DNA of 64,000 nucleotides from Nitrosomonas sp. Nm84 (GTDB lineage: Bacteria > Pseudomonadota > Gammaproteobacteria > Burkholderiales > Nitrosomonadaceae). Within the stretch, counting starts at the first letter, position 1. Every line of letters begins with the position of its first letter. The translations under genes and the position numbers were made by a program. Location of the stretch: the NCBI RefSeq assembly GCF_003201565.1, contig NZ_QJJP01000004.1, forward strand, positions 62,001 through 126,000. The letters are read 5' to 3'. The notes beneath the pieces are model-generated. The model worked only from the letters and a program-made list of their open reading frames with translations, was not told the DNA's origin and ran no database searches. Below are positions 26,266 to 35,781 of the stretch, piece by piece.

Positions 26266-26287
26266 TTGGTATAAGCAGTCACTTCTG

Positions 26288-26325
26288 AAATGCAATAAGT
26301 CGGCTTGAGTTGGCTTATTGCATTT
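26288..26325 (+). terminator. Hairpin after the unknown secreted protein gene
   Basis: Perfect 12-base arms AAATGCAATAAG and CTTATTGCATTT are separated by 14 bases, 22 bp after the stop. Few T residues follow, so it is a moderate terminator candidate. Confidence 0.5.
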
Positions 26326-26398
26326 GCGAGATCAAGCTGCTCACTTTATTCCATCTATGCAGTAAAAAGATTCGTATCCAAGAATTGCTGTAAAAAGA

Positions 26399-26559
26399 AA
26401 AAGTGTCAGATCTAGAATTCAGAATCAAAAATCCTTGTTCTCTCGAAACATAATCAAGGCCAGGTATCGAGTCACGAAATCGAAACTGGCGATACGTACA
26501 TTCAGACAGCATCCTCCAGTCCCTATCTTGCGAACTCGGTAAAAGTGACGCGCATCATT
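26399..26559 (+). repeat. Direct repeat, left copy (about 160 bp)
   Basis: This stretch recurs at 27854-28009 in the same orientation with about 85 percent identity by eye and a few small gaps. Shared blocks are ATCCTTGTTCTCTCGAAACA, TAATCAAGG, CAGGTATCGA, ACGAAATCGAAACTGG and TGACGCG. The two copies bracket the gene at 26850. Neither has a conserved open frame: a frame exists only in the right copy. Confidence 0.75.
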
Positions 26560-26707
26560 AGCAACTTATTCTAACGATTTCGACTAGATAATTCCTCTAA
26601 TTGAAGATTTAGGGATAAATAATTCTGTGTGGTAAATATCACATTCCTTCTAATTATTAAGTCATAAAATAATTATTACCAATTAAGGAGACTCTGAATA
26701 ACTCGTG

Positions 26708-26790
26708 TTTGCCATTCCGAGCGTAGGGGGAATCTTTAATAATCAATGTAATAGATTTCTCGCTCTTGCTCGAAATGACACTTGTTAAGG
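26708..26790. repeat. Short palindromic REP/MITE-like element
   Basis: Imperfect inverted ends (TGCCATTCCGAGCG at the left and TCTTGCTCGAAATGACA at the right) surround GGGGGAATCTTT and AGATTTCTCGC. This matches the general form of the dispersed elements with ends like TGTCATTCCGAG found in many bacteria. Only one copy is seen here. Confidence 0.45.
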
Positions 26791-26849
26791 GTTTCCTTAA
26801 GGCGATAAATAAGGAATTTTAATCTCTATTAATTTGGAGGATCATCAAG

Positions 26850-27767
26850 ATGAATACCCTTAGCGTTCATAATACTAAAGTGTCAATCAAGACTATATTA
26901 AATTTTGTTTTTTGCAGCTCGCTTATATTTCTGTCTCTGACTAGCACTAACAATTTGTTGGCTGCACGTGATTACTTCATACACACAGAAGCTTATAATC
27001 CACAAATTACGCAGCAGCCATGGACAATTACTGTCAATGAGTTAAATGGCGCAGCATTGATACCGCCAGATGATGCCTGCGGTATGCGTTTCGAAGGTGA
27101 TTTGAACCTTGTGTGGCGCTCTGATGACTACAATTTAATTCACAATATTGCAACAAATGGAGGTGCTGATGTTTACTTACCACGTCCAACCTGCGGTGCT
27201 TGGAACGGTGTCGTAGTTGAACCAGATGGAAAAGCAGATTACGCGCCGCCTCACGATTTGAATGGTCGTATTGAAACATATTCCAACGGTTATTGGATTA
27301 ACAGCAGTGGAGAAAAACTAATATACGTACACCAGCCGTGCACCCCAATGCCGGATTGTATTATTGGATCTCAAAGATTTGTTGCTAGTAATTGGTCGCG
27401 CGGGCTAGGCGTGCCCATTCAAGAACTCCAATTAGCACTCAATGCTATCGAGAAATCCAGGACTGTGAGCGTAATACTGAAAATCGCTGAGCGAGCTGCC
27501 ACAACCGCAGCCACAGCTGAGAAAACTCTAATCAAGCAATTAACAATCCGCCGCGGTGTTGACACAGGTAATCTTGAGAAAAGCATCCGGCAACTTGAAG
27601 ATACTGCTCGAACTGGTGTAGCCGCTACCCGCACGTCAATTGACCTCTGCATTAATGCCTTGCGTCAAAATAATCGTAATGATGCCTATCGTGCATGCAA
27701 TTCAGCCCTGCTACAAGTACAACGTGCGCGTTTTTTACTCGACACTGGAGATGCCTGGGTACAGTAA
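26850..27767 (+). CDS. Unknown secreted protein of 305 residues, bracketed by direct repeats
   Basis: The ATG has an excellent GGAGGA ribosome binding site. A signal peptide (hydrophobic 17-35, cut near LLAARDYF) is followed by a beta-rich domain with five or more Cys (DDACGMRF, PTCGAWNG, QPCTPMPDC) suited to disulfides. The C-terminal helical part (about 190-300) is rich in Ala, Arg and Thr, with a predicted coiled coil and two more Cys (DLCINALR, YRACNSAL). I do not recognise the family. The flanking 155-160 bp direct repeats suggest the gene came in, or was rearranged, as a cassette. Confidence 0.7.
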   Translation: MNTLSVHNTKVSIKTILNFVFCSSLIFLSLTSTNNLLAARDYFIHTEAYNPQITQQPWTITVNELNGAALIPPDDACGMRFEGDLNLVWRSDDYNLIHNIATNGGADVYLPRPTCGAWNGVVVEPDGKADYAPPHDLNGRIETYSNGYWINSSGEKLIYVHQPCTPMPDCIIGSQRFVASNWSRGLGVPIQELQLALNAIEKSRTVSVILKIAERAATTAATAEKTLIKQLTIRRGVDTGNLEKSIRQLEDTARTGVAATRTSIDLCINALRQNNRNDAYRACNSALLQVQRARFLLDTGDAWVQ

Positions 27768-27853
27768 TTAGTCTTTGCTGGAATAAATAAGGTAATCCCT
27801 CGGCTCTGCTGCGGGACTGAATTGCCTCGGGGGAACAGAGATTGTTTAAGGCA

Positions 27854-28009
27854 AAAAAGGTGTCAAATCTAGAATCAAGAATCCTTGTTCTCTCGAAACA
27901 TAATCAAGGTCAGGTATCGAATTACGAAATCGAAACTGGTAATACGTGCATCCGGACAGCATTCTCCAATCCCTGCCTTGCGAGCCCGGTAAAAATGACG
28001 CGAATCATT
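27854..28009 (+). repeat. Direct repeat, right copy
   Basis: Partner of 26399-26559 in the same orientation, starting about 85 bp after the stop of the bracketed gene. A 70-codon frame crosses it, but the frame is not kept in the left copy, so I do not call it a gene. Confidence 0.75.
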
Positions 28010-28422
28010 CCTCCTTATATATTTTCTCCATCGGGATTCCTTCCACTAGGCTGAATTGTTCCCCGGGTTTTAGTTTCATCGCCGCATCCAATAGCGCTTT
28101 GGTACTTATTATTGTGTTGCACCTCTTAGTTTCATAAAACATAACGTAAAGCTAAGGGTCGGGCGTGATAGCTCCCGTCCCGCTTGAGCGCGATGTTACC
28201 ATTTAGCATACGCTGTACGCTTCGGGGCAGAGCGAAGAAAGAACCAAGGTTTTGCTTCAAATTTTGCTCGCTTCCAATTTTTTATGAGTTATCGTTATGT
28301 ATTTTAATGGAAATTAAGAAACGAGCAAGACAAATGATGTCAACAAATGCGACAATACTGCCCGCTAAAAACTGCTTGATCGTCAGGCTGTTAACTGATC
28401 CAGACATGCAACTGATATTTCT
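28010..28422. other. Gap before hrpA with no recognised element
   Basis: Short frames occur on both strands but lack ribosome binding sites and family likeness. The stretch GGGCGTGATAGCTCCCGTCC around 28160-28180 is GC-rich against an AT-rich background. No clear promoter was found for hrpA. Confidence 0.35.
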
Positions 28423-31400
28423 ATGAAAAAATTTTCTCCCGATGTCATCACAAGACGGCTTACCAATCTTCCCAATCCAACGTATGCGGAAGACTTGCCC
28501 GTGCATGCCAGACGGGACGAAATCAAGCGTGCGATAGAAAATCATCAGGTGGTCATCATCTGTGGCGAGACGGGGTCCGGCAAAACCACGCAAATTCCCA
28601 AAATTTGCCTGGAACTCAAGCGCGGTGTGGCCGGTATGATCGGGCATACGCAACCGCGCCGTATCGCGGCCCGCACGGTTGCCGCGCGCATTGCGGATGA
28701 GCTGAAAAGTCCGCTGGGGCAGGCAGTCGGCTACAAAATCCGTTTTTCCGACAAAATCAGTTCTGACGGCTATATCAAACTGATGACCGATGGTATTTTG
28801 CTGGCGGAAACACAGGGTGATCCGCTGTTATGGGCTTATGACACACTGATTATCGACGAGGCGCATGAACGCAGTCTGAATATCGATTTTCTGCTCGGTT
28901 ATATCAGCCAGTTATTGCCGAAACGGCCTGACCTCAAGTTAATTGTGACTTCCGCCACCATCGATGCGCAGCGCTTTTCCCGGCATTTCAATGATGCGCC
29001 GGTGATTGAAGTGACCGGAAGACTTTATCCGGTAGAAATCTGTTACCGTCCGTTGGTTGCCGATGACGAAGAAGATGGCGATATGCAACAGGCCATTGTC
29101 AACGCGGTCGATGAATTGATTGCATTCGGTCCGGGAGATATTCTGATTTTTTTACCCGGCGAGCGCGAAATCCGGGAAACCGCTGAAACCTTGCGCAAGC
29201 ACCATTTCGACCGCTTGCGTCCAGGATTATCCGGGGTGGAGATATTGCCACTGTTTGCACGCCTATCGTTTACTGAGCAGGAACGCATATTCCAACCCGG
29301 CAGTACGCGCCGCATCGTATTGTCCACCAATGTTGCTGAAACGTCACTGACCGTGCCGGGCATTCATTACGTCATTGATACCGGCTGGGCGCGCGTCAAT
29401 CGTTACAGTTATCGTAACAAGGTTGAACAATTGCTGGTGGAGAAGATTTCTCGTGCATCGGCCAATCAAAGGGCAGGGCGTTGCGGCCGCATTGCCAATG
29501 GCGTTTGTATGCGCCTGTATGCAGAGCAGGATTATCAGGGGCGGCCTGAATTTACCGATCCGGAAATCCTGAGATCTTCATTGGCAGCTGTCATTTTACG
29601 CATGAAGTCGCTGAAAATCGGCGATGTGGAAAGTTTCCCGTTCCTGGAACCGCCGTCGCCACGGATGATTGCCGACGGCTATCAATTGCTGGCGGAACTT
29701 GGGGCGGTCGATGACAACCGGCAACTGACTGCAATTGGCTGGCGCTTGGCGAAATTTCCAATCGATCCCAAAATTTCCCGCATGATTTTGGCGGCAAAAC
29801 ATGAAAACTGCCTGCATGAAGTGCTGATTATTGCGGCTGCGCTGAGTTTGCAAGATCCGCGTGACCGGCCGTTTGAGCATCAAGCCGCGGCTGATCGCGC
29901 ACACCTGCGCTTTGTCGATGAACACTCGGATTTTCTGTCTTACTTGAAATTATGGGACTTTTTTGATGAATTGCTCAAGCATAAAAAATCTACCCGCAAG
30001 CTGATCGCGCATTGCCGTGAGCACTTTCTGTCGTATCGGCGGTTGCGAGAATGGCGTGAAATTCATGGTCAACTGCACGTGCTGATGAGTGAATTGGGGT
30101 TCAAACCGAATGAAATTCCGGCCGGTTATGATGAGATCCATCGTGCGTTGCTGGCAGGATTGCTGGGCAATATCGGATTTAAAACTGAGAAAGAGGGCGA
30201 ATATCTGGGCGCCCGCGGTATCAAATTCGCCATTTTTCCCGGTTCAACTCTGAAAAAGGGTAAAACGAAATGGGTGGTTGCGGCGGAATTGGTTGAAACC
30301 AGCAAATTGTATGCACGTTGTGTGGCTCGAATTGATCCGATTTGGCTGGAGAGAATTGCCGGGAATTTATGCAAGAAGCATCATTTTGATCCGCATTGGG
30401 AAAAGAAACAGGCGCAAGTGATGGTGTTTGAGCGCGTCACGTTGTATGGCTTGATGATTGTTCCCAAGCGCACGGTTCATTACGGCACCATCAATCCTGA
30501 AGAATCGCGCGAGATTTTCATCCGTTCGGCGCTGATTGCCGGCGAGTACGTGACGGATGCGCCGTTCTTTGTGCACAATCAGGCATTGATTCATGACATC
30601 GAGGAACTGGAACATAAAGCGCGGCGCCAGGACGTACTGGTCGACGAGCAGGAAATTTTTGCCTTCTATGATGCCATCATTCCGCAAAAAATCATCAACG
30701 GCGCGGGGTTTGAGAAGTGGCGCAAATTAGCCGAGCAGCAGAATCCGCAGGTGCTTTATCTGCAGCGCGAGTTGCTGATGCGCCATGCGGCCGGACATAT
30801 TACTGAAGTGCAGTTTCCGGAGACCATGACATTGCCGGACGACAGCGTACTGCCGTTGACTTACCGGTTTGATCCCGGTCACGCGTTGGATGGTGTGACC
30901 GTGTGCGCGCCGCTGCCGTTGCTCAACCGGTTGGATACCCGACAATTGGATTATCTGGTGCCCGGCCTGATTCGCGATAAGGTCACCTGGTATTTTAAGG
31001 CGCTCCCCAAGCAGATCCGTCGCATGCTGGTGCCATTGCCGGAATCGGTCACGGCGTTTCTGGAACGGCAAGCGAACGCTTTGCAGCCGGTGTCATTACA
31101 AGATGCTTTGGCGCAATTCATTTTACGCAAAACCACGCTGTCGGTTGCGCCGGAAACTTGGAACATCCAAGACATGCCGGTTCATCTGCGCATGAACATT
31201 CAAGTCGTCGATGACGCCGGGCAGGAACTGGCGATGAGCCGTGATCTGACCGAATTACAACTACAATTGGGAAAGGCCGCGCAAATGACCTTTGTCAAAC
31301 GGGATGCCGGGAGCGACAAAATCGGTATTGAACGCGATCACATCACGCAATGGGATTTCGGCGATTTACCCGTAACCGTGACATTCCAGCGCAATAATCA

Positions 31401-32187
31401 GCAACTGACAGGTTATCCCGCACTGGTCGATCAGACCGACAGTGTCGCTATTCGCTTATTTGATACATCCGCGGCGGCAGACAGCACAATGCGCTTGGGT
31501 ATCAGGCGATTGCTGTGTCTGGCGCTGAAAGACCAACTCAAACAACTGGAGAAGAATCTGCCGGGACTCAAACAAGCGACCATGCAACTGACAACCCGAA
31601 TGAATCCGGGCGATTTGAAACAGGATATGTTGGATGCCATCATCGATCGCGCATTGTTGGCGGATGATCCTTTACCGCGAAGTGAATCCGAATTTGTTGC
31701 ACAGAGTCAGCGGGCTAAAGGTCGCCTGCCAGAAGTCGCCACAGCGCTGGCCGGCTTGCTGCAGCAGATAGGCAGCGAATATCAAATCCTGATGGGGCGA
31801 TTAACAACATTTCGTATCGACAGGGTAAAAACTGAAGTCAGTAATCAGCTTGAAAATCTTATTTATCCTGGTTTTCTCAGTCAAACCGCTTGGCAAAGAC
31901 TACAGCAAATTCCACGCTATGTGAAAGGCATGTCGCTGCGCCTGGAAAAATTCTCCAACAATCCTGAGCGTGATGCGCAAAACAGCCTGGAAATCGCCAT
32001 GCTTTGGCAGCAATATTGTCAGCGCCGAGAAAAACACCAAAAGATTGGATTGATTGATGACAATATCAGCGAATTTCGCTGGCAGATCGAAGAATTGCGC
32101 GTATCGCTGTTCGCACAGGAATTAAAAACCCCGCATCCGGTATCGGTTAAACGATTACAGAAACTATGGGAGAGTGTGCGGGCCTGA
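28423..32187 (+). CDS. hrpA: ATP-dependent RNA helicase HrpA
   Basis: A 1254-residue DEAH-box helicase. The Walker A GETGSGKT is at 48-55, DEAH (IIDEAHERS) at 145-148, SAT in the motif III region, RAGRCGR as motif VI, and the long HrpA-specific C-terminal half (DUF3418-type) follows. HrpA unwinds RNA and resolves stalled ribosomes on mRNA in E. coli. Compared with the E. coli protein (1300 residues) about 70 residues are missing at the N-terminus; an in-frame TGA lies 9 codons upstream, so the start at 28423 is real or near it. No ribosome binding site is obvious. Two mobile elements follow the gene. Confidence 0.95.
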   Translation: MKKFSPDVITRRLTNLPNPTYAEDLPVHARRDEIKRAIENHQVVIICGETGSGKTTQIPKICLELKRGVAGMIGHTQPRRIAARTVAARIADELKSPLGQAVGYKIRFSDKISSDGYIKLMTDGILLAETQGDPLLWAYDTLIIDEAHERSLNIDFLLGYISQLLPKRPDLKLIVTSATIDAQRFSRHFNDAPVIEVTGRLYPVEICYRPLVADDEEDGDMQQAIVNAVDELIAFGPGDILIFLPGEREIRETAETLRKHHFDRLRPGLSGVEILPLFARLSFTEQERIFQPGSTRRIVLSTNVAETSLTVPGIHYVIDTGWARVNRYSYRNKVEQLLVEKISRASANQRAGRCGRIANGVCMRLYAEQDYQGRPEFTDPEILRSSLAAVILRMKSLKIGDVESFPFLEPPSPRMIADGYQLLAELGAVDDNRQLTAIGWRLAKFPIDPKISRMILAAKHENCLHEVLIIAAALSLQDPRDRPFEHQAAADRAHLRFVDEHSDFLSYLKLWDFFDELLKHKKSTRKLIAHCREHFLSYRRLREWREIHGQLHVLMSELGFKPNEIPAGYDEIHRALLAGLLGNIGFKTEKEGEYLGARGIKFAIFPGSTLKKGKTKWVVAAELVETSKLYARCVARIDPIWLERIAGNLCKKHHFDPHWEKKQAQVMVFERVTLYGLMIVPKRTVHYGTINPEESREIFIRSALIAGEYVTDAPFFVHNQALIHDIEELEHKARRQDVLVDEQEIFAFYDAIIPQKIINGAGFEKWRKLAEQQNPQVLYLQRELLMRHAAGHITEVQFPETMTLPDDSVLPLTYRFDPGHALDGVTVCAPLPLLNRLDTRQLDYLVPGLIRDKVTWYFKALPKQIRRMLVPLPESVTAFLERQANALQPVSLQDALAQFILRKTTLSVAPETWNIQDMPVHLRMNIQVVDDAGQELAMSRDLTELQLQLGKAAQMTFVKRDAGSDKIGIERDHITQWDFGDLPVTVTFQRNNQQLTGYPALVDQTDSVAIRLFDTSAAADSTMRLGIRRLLCLALKDQLKQLEKNLPGLKQATMQLTTRMNPGDLKQDMLDAIIDRALLADDPLPRSESEFVAQSQRAKGRLPEVATALAGLLQQIGSEYQILMGRLTTFRIDRVKTEVSNQLENLIYPGFLSQTAWQRLQQIPRYVKGMSLRLEKFSNNPERDAQNSLEIAMLWQQYCQRREKHQKIGLIDDNISEFRWQIEELRVSLFAQELKTPHPVSVKRLQKLWESVRA

Positions 32188-32188
32188 T

Positions 32189-32280
32189 TTGACAGGCCAC
32201 TGAAAAACGCGATCTGCCATGTTAAAAAACAGGCTCAAAATGTGCGTTGATTATGCAGAAACTACGCTTCTTACCTGATA
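32189..32280 (-). mobile_element. Decayed MITE copy next to copy B
   Basis: CAGGCCACTGAAAAACGCG, then AAACAGGCTCAAAATG, match the left part of the element in reverse orientation, but the sequence then diverges (TTATGCAGAAACTACGCTTCTTACC) and the right end is missing. It begins directly after hrpA and is followed 31 bp later by intact copy B, so two insertions lie side by side. Confidence 0.6.
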
Positions 32281-32311
32281 AAGAAACAGGAACCAAAGCT
32301 CCTGTTCCGCA

Positions 32312-32459
32312 TTAACAAGCCGTTGAAAAACGTTTTCGAGGCAGCCATACAAGGCAAAAAACAGGCGAGAAAGCGCAGTTTATGCGTAATAAATGAGCAT
32401 TTTGAGCTTGTTTTTAGCACCGTAGCGGCAACGCAGATAGTTTTTCAACGGCCTGTTAA
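32312..32459 (+). mobile_element. MITE copy B
   Basis: The element at 32316-32455 (140 bp) has CAAGCCGTTGAAAAAC at one end and GTTTTTCAACGGCCTG at the other, inverted with one mismatch. TTAA lies on both sides (32312-32315 and 32456-32459). The inner sequence is very close to copies A and D. It lies between hrpA and the convergent aquaporin gene. Confidence 0.82.
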
Positions 32460-32477
32460 ATGTAAATCAACAAAATT

Positions 32478-33182
32478 TCACAGCGCCGAATAAACCACCG
32501 CGGCAACCAATCCGCCGATAAAACCGCCCACTACCGGTACCATGGCATAGCCCCAATCGCTGTCGCGTTTGTTGGTCATCGGGAGAATCGCGTGCATGAT
32601 GCGCGGCCCCAGATCACGAGCAGGGTTGACGGCAAAGCCGGTGGGCCCACCTAATGACAGGCCGATACCAAACAGTAGCAATGCGGCCGGTAATGCATCC
32701 AATGAGCCCAGGCTCGCCTGTGGTGAAACCATCATCATTACGCCGAATACCAGCATGAATGTGCCGACTGCCTCGGTAATTATATTATTGAAGGGGCTGC
32801 GGATAGCTGGGCCGGTACAAAATGCCGCCAATTGCATATCGGGATCGGTCGTTGCATCAAAATGCTGGCGATAGGTAATCCATACCATCAGTGCGCCCAA
32901 CATAGCGCCCAGCATTTGCCCGAGCGCATAAATCGGCACATCGTTCCACGCGAACTTGCCTGCAGCAGCGAGGCCGATACTGACCGCAGGATTCAAATGT
33001 GCGCCGCTGGAAGCGGCTACGGCATAAACCGCCACGAAAAGCGCAATGCCCCAACCGGCTGCAATCGTTAACCATCCGGCATTATTACCTTTGGATTTAT
33101 TCAGCACCACGTTGGCAACGACGCCATTGCCCAATAACACTAAAATAAAAGTACCAATCAATTCACCAAGAAAAGGACTCAT
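32478..33182 (-). CDS. Aquaporin/glycerol facilitator family (MIP) channel
   Basis: A 234-residue, six-helix channel with both half-helix motifs: AHLNPAVS (Asn64) and GFAVNPARDLGPR (Asn186). The Asp right after the second NPAR (Asp190) is typical of glycerol-conducting GlpF-type channels rather than strict water channels such as AqpZ. It passes small neutral solutes (glycerol, urea or similar) across the inner membrane. The frame opens at GTG 33191, but ATG 33182 has AGGTG at the proper distance. No glycerol kinase gene is nearby, so the substrate is open. Confidence 0.9.
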   Translation of the reverse strand: MSPFLGELIGTFILVLLGNGVVANVVLNKSKGNNAGWLTIAAGWGIALFVAVYAVAASSGAHLNPAVSIGLAAAGKFAWNDVPIYALGQMLGAMLGALMVWITYRQHFDATTDPDMQLAAFCTGPAIRSPFNNIITEAVGTFMLVFGVMMMVSPQASLGSLDALPAALLLFGIGLSLGGPTGFAVNPARDLGPRIMHAILPMTNKRDSDWGYAMVPVVGGFIGGLVAAVVYSAL

Positions 33183-33379
33183 CGCTATCACCTTACAATT
33201 AGGTTGAACTTCGGAAAATCTACTTCAGGATCAGCAAGGAAAATTAATGTATTGATTGTGCTATTGAAATTTTCCAGCCACTCAGAAGGAAAAATGATTA
33301 TTACATAAAATAGGTATAAGATATATTTGAATAATATGAGCATTGGAAATGATTGCTTTGCTGGCGGCAGCTTCTTGAA

Positions 33380-34222
33380 TTATCGTTTTTCGTTAAGCAT
33401 CCAGTTAAATTCCAGAAATTTAATGTCTAAATTTTCGATGATGAGTAATTCTTTTGCGCGTGAGGTATCGGCTAGGCTATCGCGATAATGTGCAAAGAAT
33501 TGCGACAGGCTGGACCAGCCTCGCCAGCCGCGCTCGAAATCTTCGGCATACCAATCGAAGATTTCAGACACTTCGAGTTTCTCGGTTTCTTCGTTATACC
33601 GGTTGCGTGATCGATCCGACAGAAAAGCGCGTGTCGCTGCTTCCAATTGTTGTTCCAGTTCTATGCCGGTATATGCGCGATTACGTAGCGCCGGACAGTC
33701 GATAGATGCGCGATTAAGCGCAAAATGAATGCGCGGTTCGTCATAATTTCTCGGTTTGCGGATCAGGTCTTTTTCAAGATCATCCAATGAAAGGAATTCT
33801 CCAAATAGCGAGATAAAATTTATTTTCCGCTGGTTCTTCAGCATGGAAATTAAACGATATTTCCATGACAGTGTAACCGGCGCGTAGGCTCTCAGGGTAG
33901 CGATCGAAGCATAACTGCGCAGCATCATTTCTACAGTCGACGCGTTGTATGCGTTGATTAAAAAAGCCAGCTGTTCGGATTTATCCCAATCTAAGAAATC
34001 ACTTTTCTGGACTTTTGAGAGTTGGTCCAAATACTTTATCAACTGACCGTGATACGACGCAAACCCAATGTAATAGACCCGACTGACTTGTCCTTGATTC
34101 ATCATATGAACATGCTCCCGCAGCAACTCATCCCATATCGTGTGATCGAATCGAGCTGCCGAAGCGGTATGCGAAGTGATGCACAGTAATACTATTATTA
34201 GTAATAATCGTTTAAGTATCAA
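33380..34222 (-). CDS. Exported DUF547 protein
   Basis: A 280-residue protein with a signal peptide (cut near TASAARFDH) and the DUF547 domain: SEQLAFLINAYNASTVEMML, then IHFALNRASIDCPALRNRAY, with the conserved Cys, and WYAEDFERG. DUF547 has a thioredoxin/papain-like look but no proven activity. The start is TTG 34222. The gene is divergent from the phosphodiesterase-fold gene over 120 bp. It may be periplasmic. Confidence 0.88.
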   Translation of the reverse strand: MILKRLLLIIVLLCITSHTASAARFDHTIWDELLREHVHMMNQGQVSRVYYIGFASYHGQLIKYLDQLSKVQKSDFLDWDKSEQLAFLINAYNASTVEMMLRSYASIATLRAYAPVTLSWKYRLISMLKNQRKINFISLFGEFLSLDDLEKDLIRKPRNYDEPRIHFALNRASIDCPALRNRAYTGIELEQQLEAATRAFLSDRSRNRYNEETEKLEVSEIFDWYAEDFERGWRGWSSLSQFFAHYRDSLADTSRAKELLIIENLDIKFLEFNWMLNEKR

Positions 34223-34341
34223 TAGTGTGCGCCTTTATTCGTGGTTGGAAATGTAGCACGGGGTCATGCATAGCGTCACCTAAACTTATAGGTAGTGAAG
34301 ATTGTCCATCGTATCAGGGAAGTGTGAAAAAGGAAAAAGCT

Positions 34342-35193
34342 ATGAAATTGTTAAGCTGGAATATCCAATGGGGAAGGGGCATGGACGGGCGAGTCGATCT
34401 TTCGCGTATTCTGCAGACCATTCGTCAATTAGGTGATTTCGATGTGATTTGCCTGCAGGAAGTCGCGGTTAATTTTTCCGGTTTGCCAGACAGCAAAGGT
34501 GAAGATCAAATGGCTGAATTATCGGCTGGATTGCCCGGCTACACGCCGATTTATGGTGTGGCTACGGATGTGCCGGCAAGGAGGGGCGGTCGAAGTCTGT
34601 TTGGCAATGCTATTTTTACCCGCTTCCCGGTTGGCCAGGTGTGGCGGCATTTGCTGCCCTGGCAAGCGGAATTGGCAGTGCCCAGTATGCAGCGGATGCT
34701 GGTGGAGGCTGTCATAACGACGGATATCGGTGCGGTGCGCGTGATGACCACGCATCTTGAGTATTACTCGCAGCGTCAGCGTGAAATTCAGATTGATGCG
34801 ATTCGTCGCTTGCATGGTGAAGTCTGGGCCATGTCGCAACGAAAATTTCTGACTGAAGAACAAGGGGGGACTTTTGAAGTTTTTCCGAGGCCGGCGGAAG
34901 CGTTCTTGTGCGGTGATTTGAATTTCCCAGCAACAGCGACTGAGCGTGCGCAAATTCTCGCGCCTTTCGGCGGCGATGGCACGCCGAGTTTTCAGGATGC
35001 CTGGTCGGTATTGCATCCCGCTACACCGCATACGCCAACTGTGGGCATTCATCCGGTGGATTTCGTTGATCAGCCTGAGTGCTTCGATTTTATTTTTATC
35101 ACTGATGGATTGGTGCATCATCTCAAAGCGTATGGCATTGATGTCGCGACGAAAGCTTCCGACCACCAACCGGTATGGGTTGAGCTTGGGTGA
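34342..35193 (+). CDS. Endonuclease/exonuclease/phosphatase-family protein
   Basis: The EEP fold is clear: MKLLSWNIQWG at the start (metal-binding Asn), DVICLQEVAV (catalytic Glu about 47), TTHLEYYS, a GDLNFP motif (Asp/Asn) and the closing KASDHQPVWVEL with the catalytic His. These enzymes cleave phosphodiester bonds in DNA, RNA, lipids or inositol phosphates; the substrate cannot be told. The frame extends back to 34225, but ATG 34342 has AGGAAA eight bases upstream and starts exactly at the domain. No signal peptide, so cytoplasmic. Confidence 0.88.
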   Translation: MKLLSWNIQWGRGMDGRVDLSRILQTIRQLGDFDVICLQEVAVNFSGLPDSKGEDQMAELSAGLPGYTPIYGVATDVPARRGGRSLFGNAIFTRFPVGQVWRHLLPWQAELAVPSMQRMLVEAVITTDIGAVRVMTTHLEYYSQRQREIQIDAIRRLHGEVWAMSQRKFLTEEQGGTFEVFPRPAEAFLCGDLNFPATATERAQILAPFGGDGTPSFQDAWSVLHPATPHTPTVGIHPVDFVDQPECFDFIFITDGLVHHLKAYGIDVATKASDHQPVWVELG

Positions 35194-35305
35194 TGGATAT
35201 CTGAAGGAGTTGGTTGCTCTGCAGATATCCAATGGATGCATTCTCATAATCATAATTGATATACTGCGCGTTTCAACCATTAGAACTCAAGGGAACGAAA
35301 GTTAC

Positions 35306-35539
35306 ATGAAATTACATTATTTTATTATGGGCGCATTACTACTGGCGATATTGACCGCCTGTGAACAAAAACCAACCACTGCTACTGACAAAGTGGTGGA
35401 TAAAGTCAATGACGCGCTGGATCGCAGACCGAACGAGAAAGTTCGCGATGCTGCGGAAGATGTGAGTGATGCTGTCAAAGACGCTTCCAAGGAAATTCAG
35501 AAAGGCGTGGAAGCAGTCACTGAGGAAATGAAAAAGTAG
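35306..35539 (+). CDS. Small lipoprotein of 77 residues
   Basis: ATG 35306 begins MKLHYFIMGALLLAILTACE, a lipoprotein signal with lipobox LTAC and Cys19 as the lipid-modified residue. The mature part is a charged helix rich in Lys, Asp and Val (KVVDKVNDALD, DVSDAVKDASKEIQ), like small entericidin or Lpp-type helices. The residue after Cys is Glu, which should not block transfer to the outer membrane. Function unknown. It lies 112 bp after the EEP gene and directly before MITE copy C. Confidence 0.7.
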   Translation: MKLHYFIMGALLLAILTACEQKPTTATDKVVDKVNDALDRRPNEKVRDAAEDVSDAVKDASKEIQKGVEAVTEEMKK

Positions 35540-35555
35540 GATTGACAGGGTGTGA

Positions 35556-35706
35556 TTAACAGGTCGTTGAAAAACGTATTCGAGGCGCAATTGCTGCAAG
35601 GCAGAAACGGATAAAAAAAGCGCATTCATTTCCGATTAATGAGCATTTTTGCCTGTTTTTGATACCACGGTGGCAACGCAGAGAGAGTTTTTCAACGGTC
35701 TGTTAG
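35556..35706 (+). mobile_element. MITE copy C
   Basis: The element spans 35560-35702 (143 bp) with ends CAGGTCGTTGAAAAACG and GAGTTTTTCAACGGTCTG. Left flank TTAA, right flank TTAG, so the 4-bp duplication has one mismatch. Its inner part differs most from the rest (AAAAAAAGCGCATTCATTTCCG), so it may be an older copy. It sits 16 bp after the lipoprotein gene. Confidence 0.75.
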
Positions 35707-35781
35707 TTAGTGATTGAGATCAACATCTAAGCCACAGTTTTTCGGTAGGGGAAATTGTCCTTTCGTAGGCGCAGTATTCCT

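Noticed and set aside
27842..28054. 70-codon frame across the right direct repeat
   Set aside because: The frame is not preserved in the left copy (26399-26559), which argues against coding.
28184..28426. 80-codon plus-strand frame before hrpA
   Set aside because: It overlaps the hrpA start, has no ribosome binding site and resembles no protein.
34519..35280. Minus-strand frame of 253 codons opposite the EEP-family gene
   Set aside because: Fully antisense to a gene with clear catalytic motifs; its product is rich in Arg, His and Ser, as typical for shadow frames.
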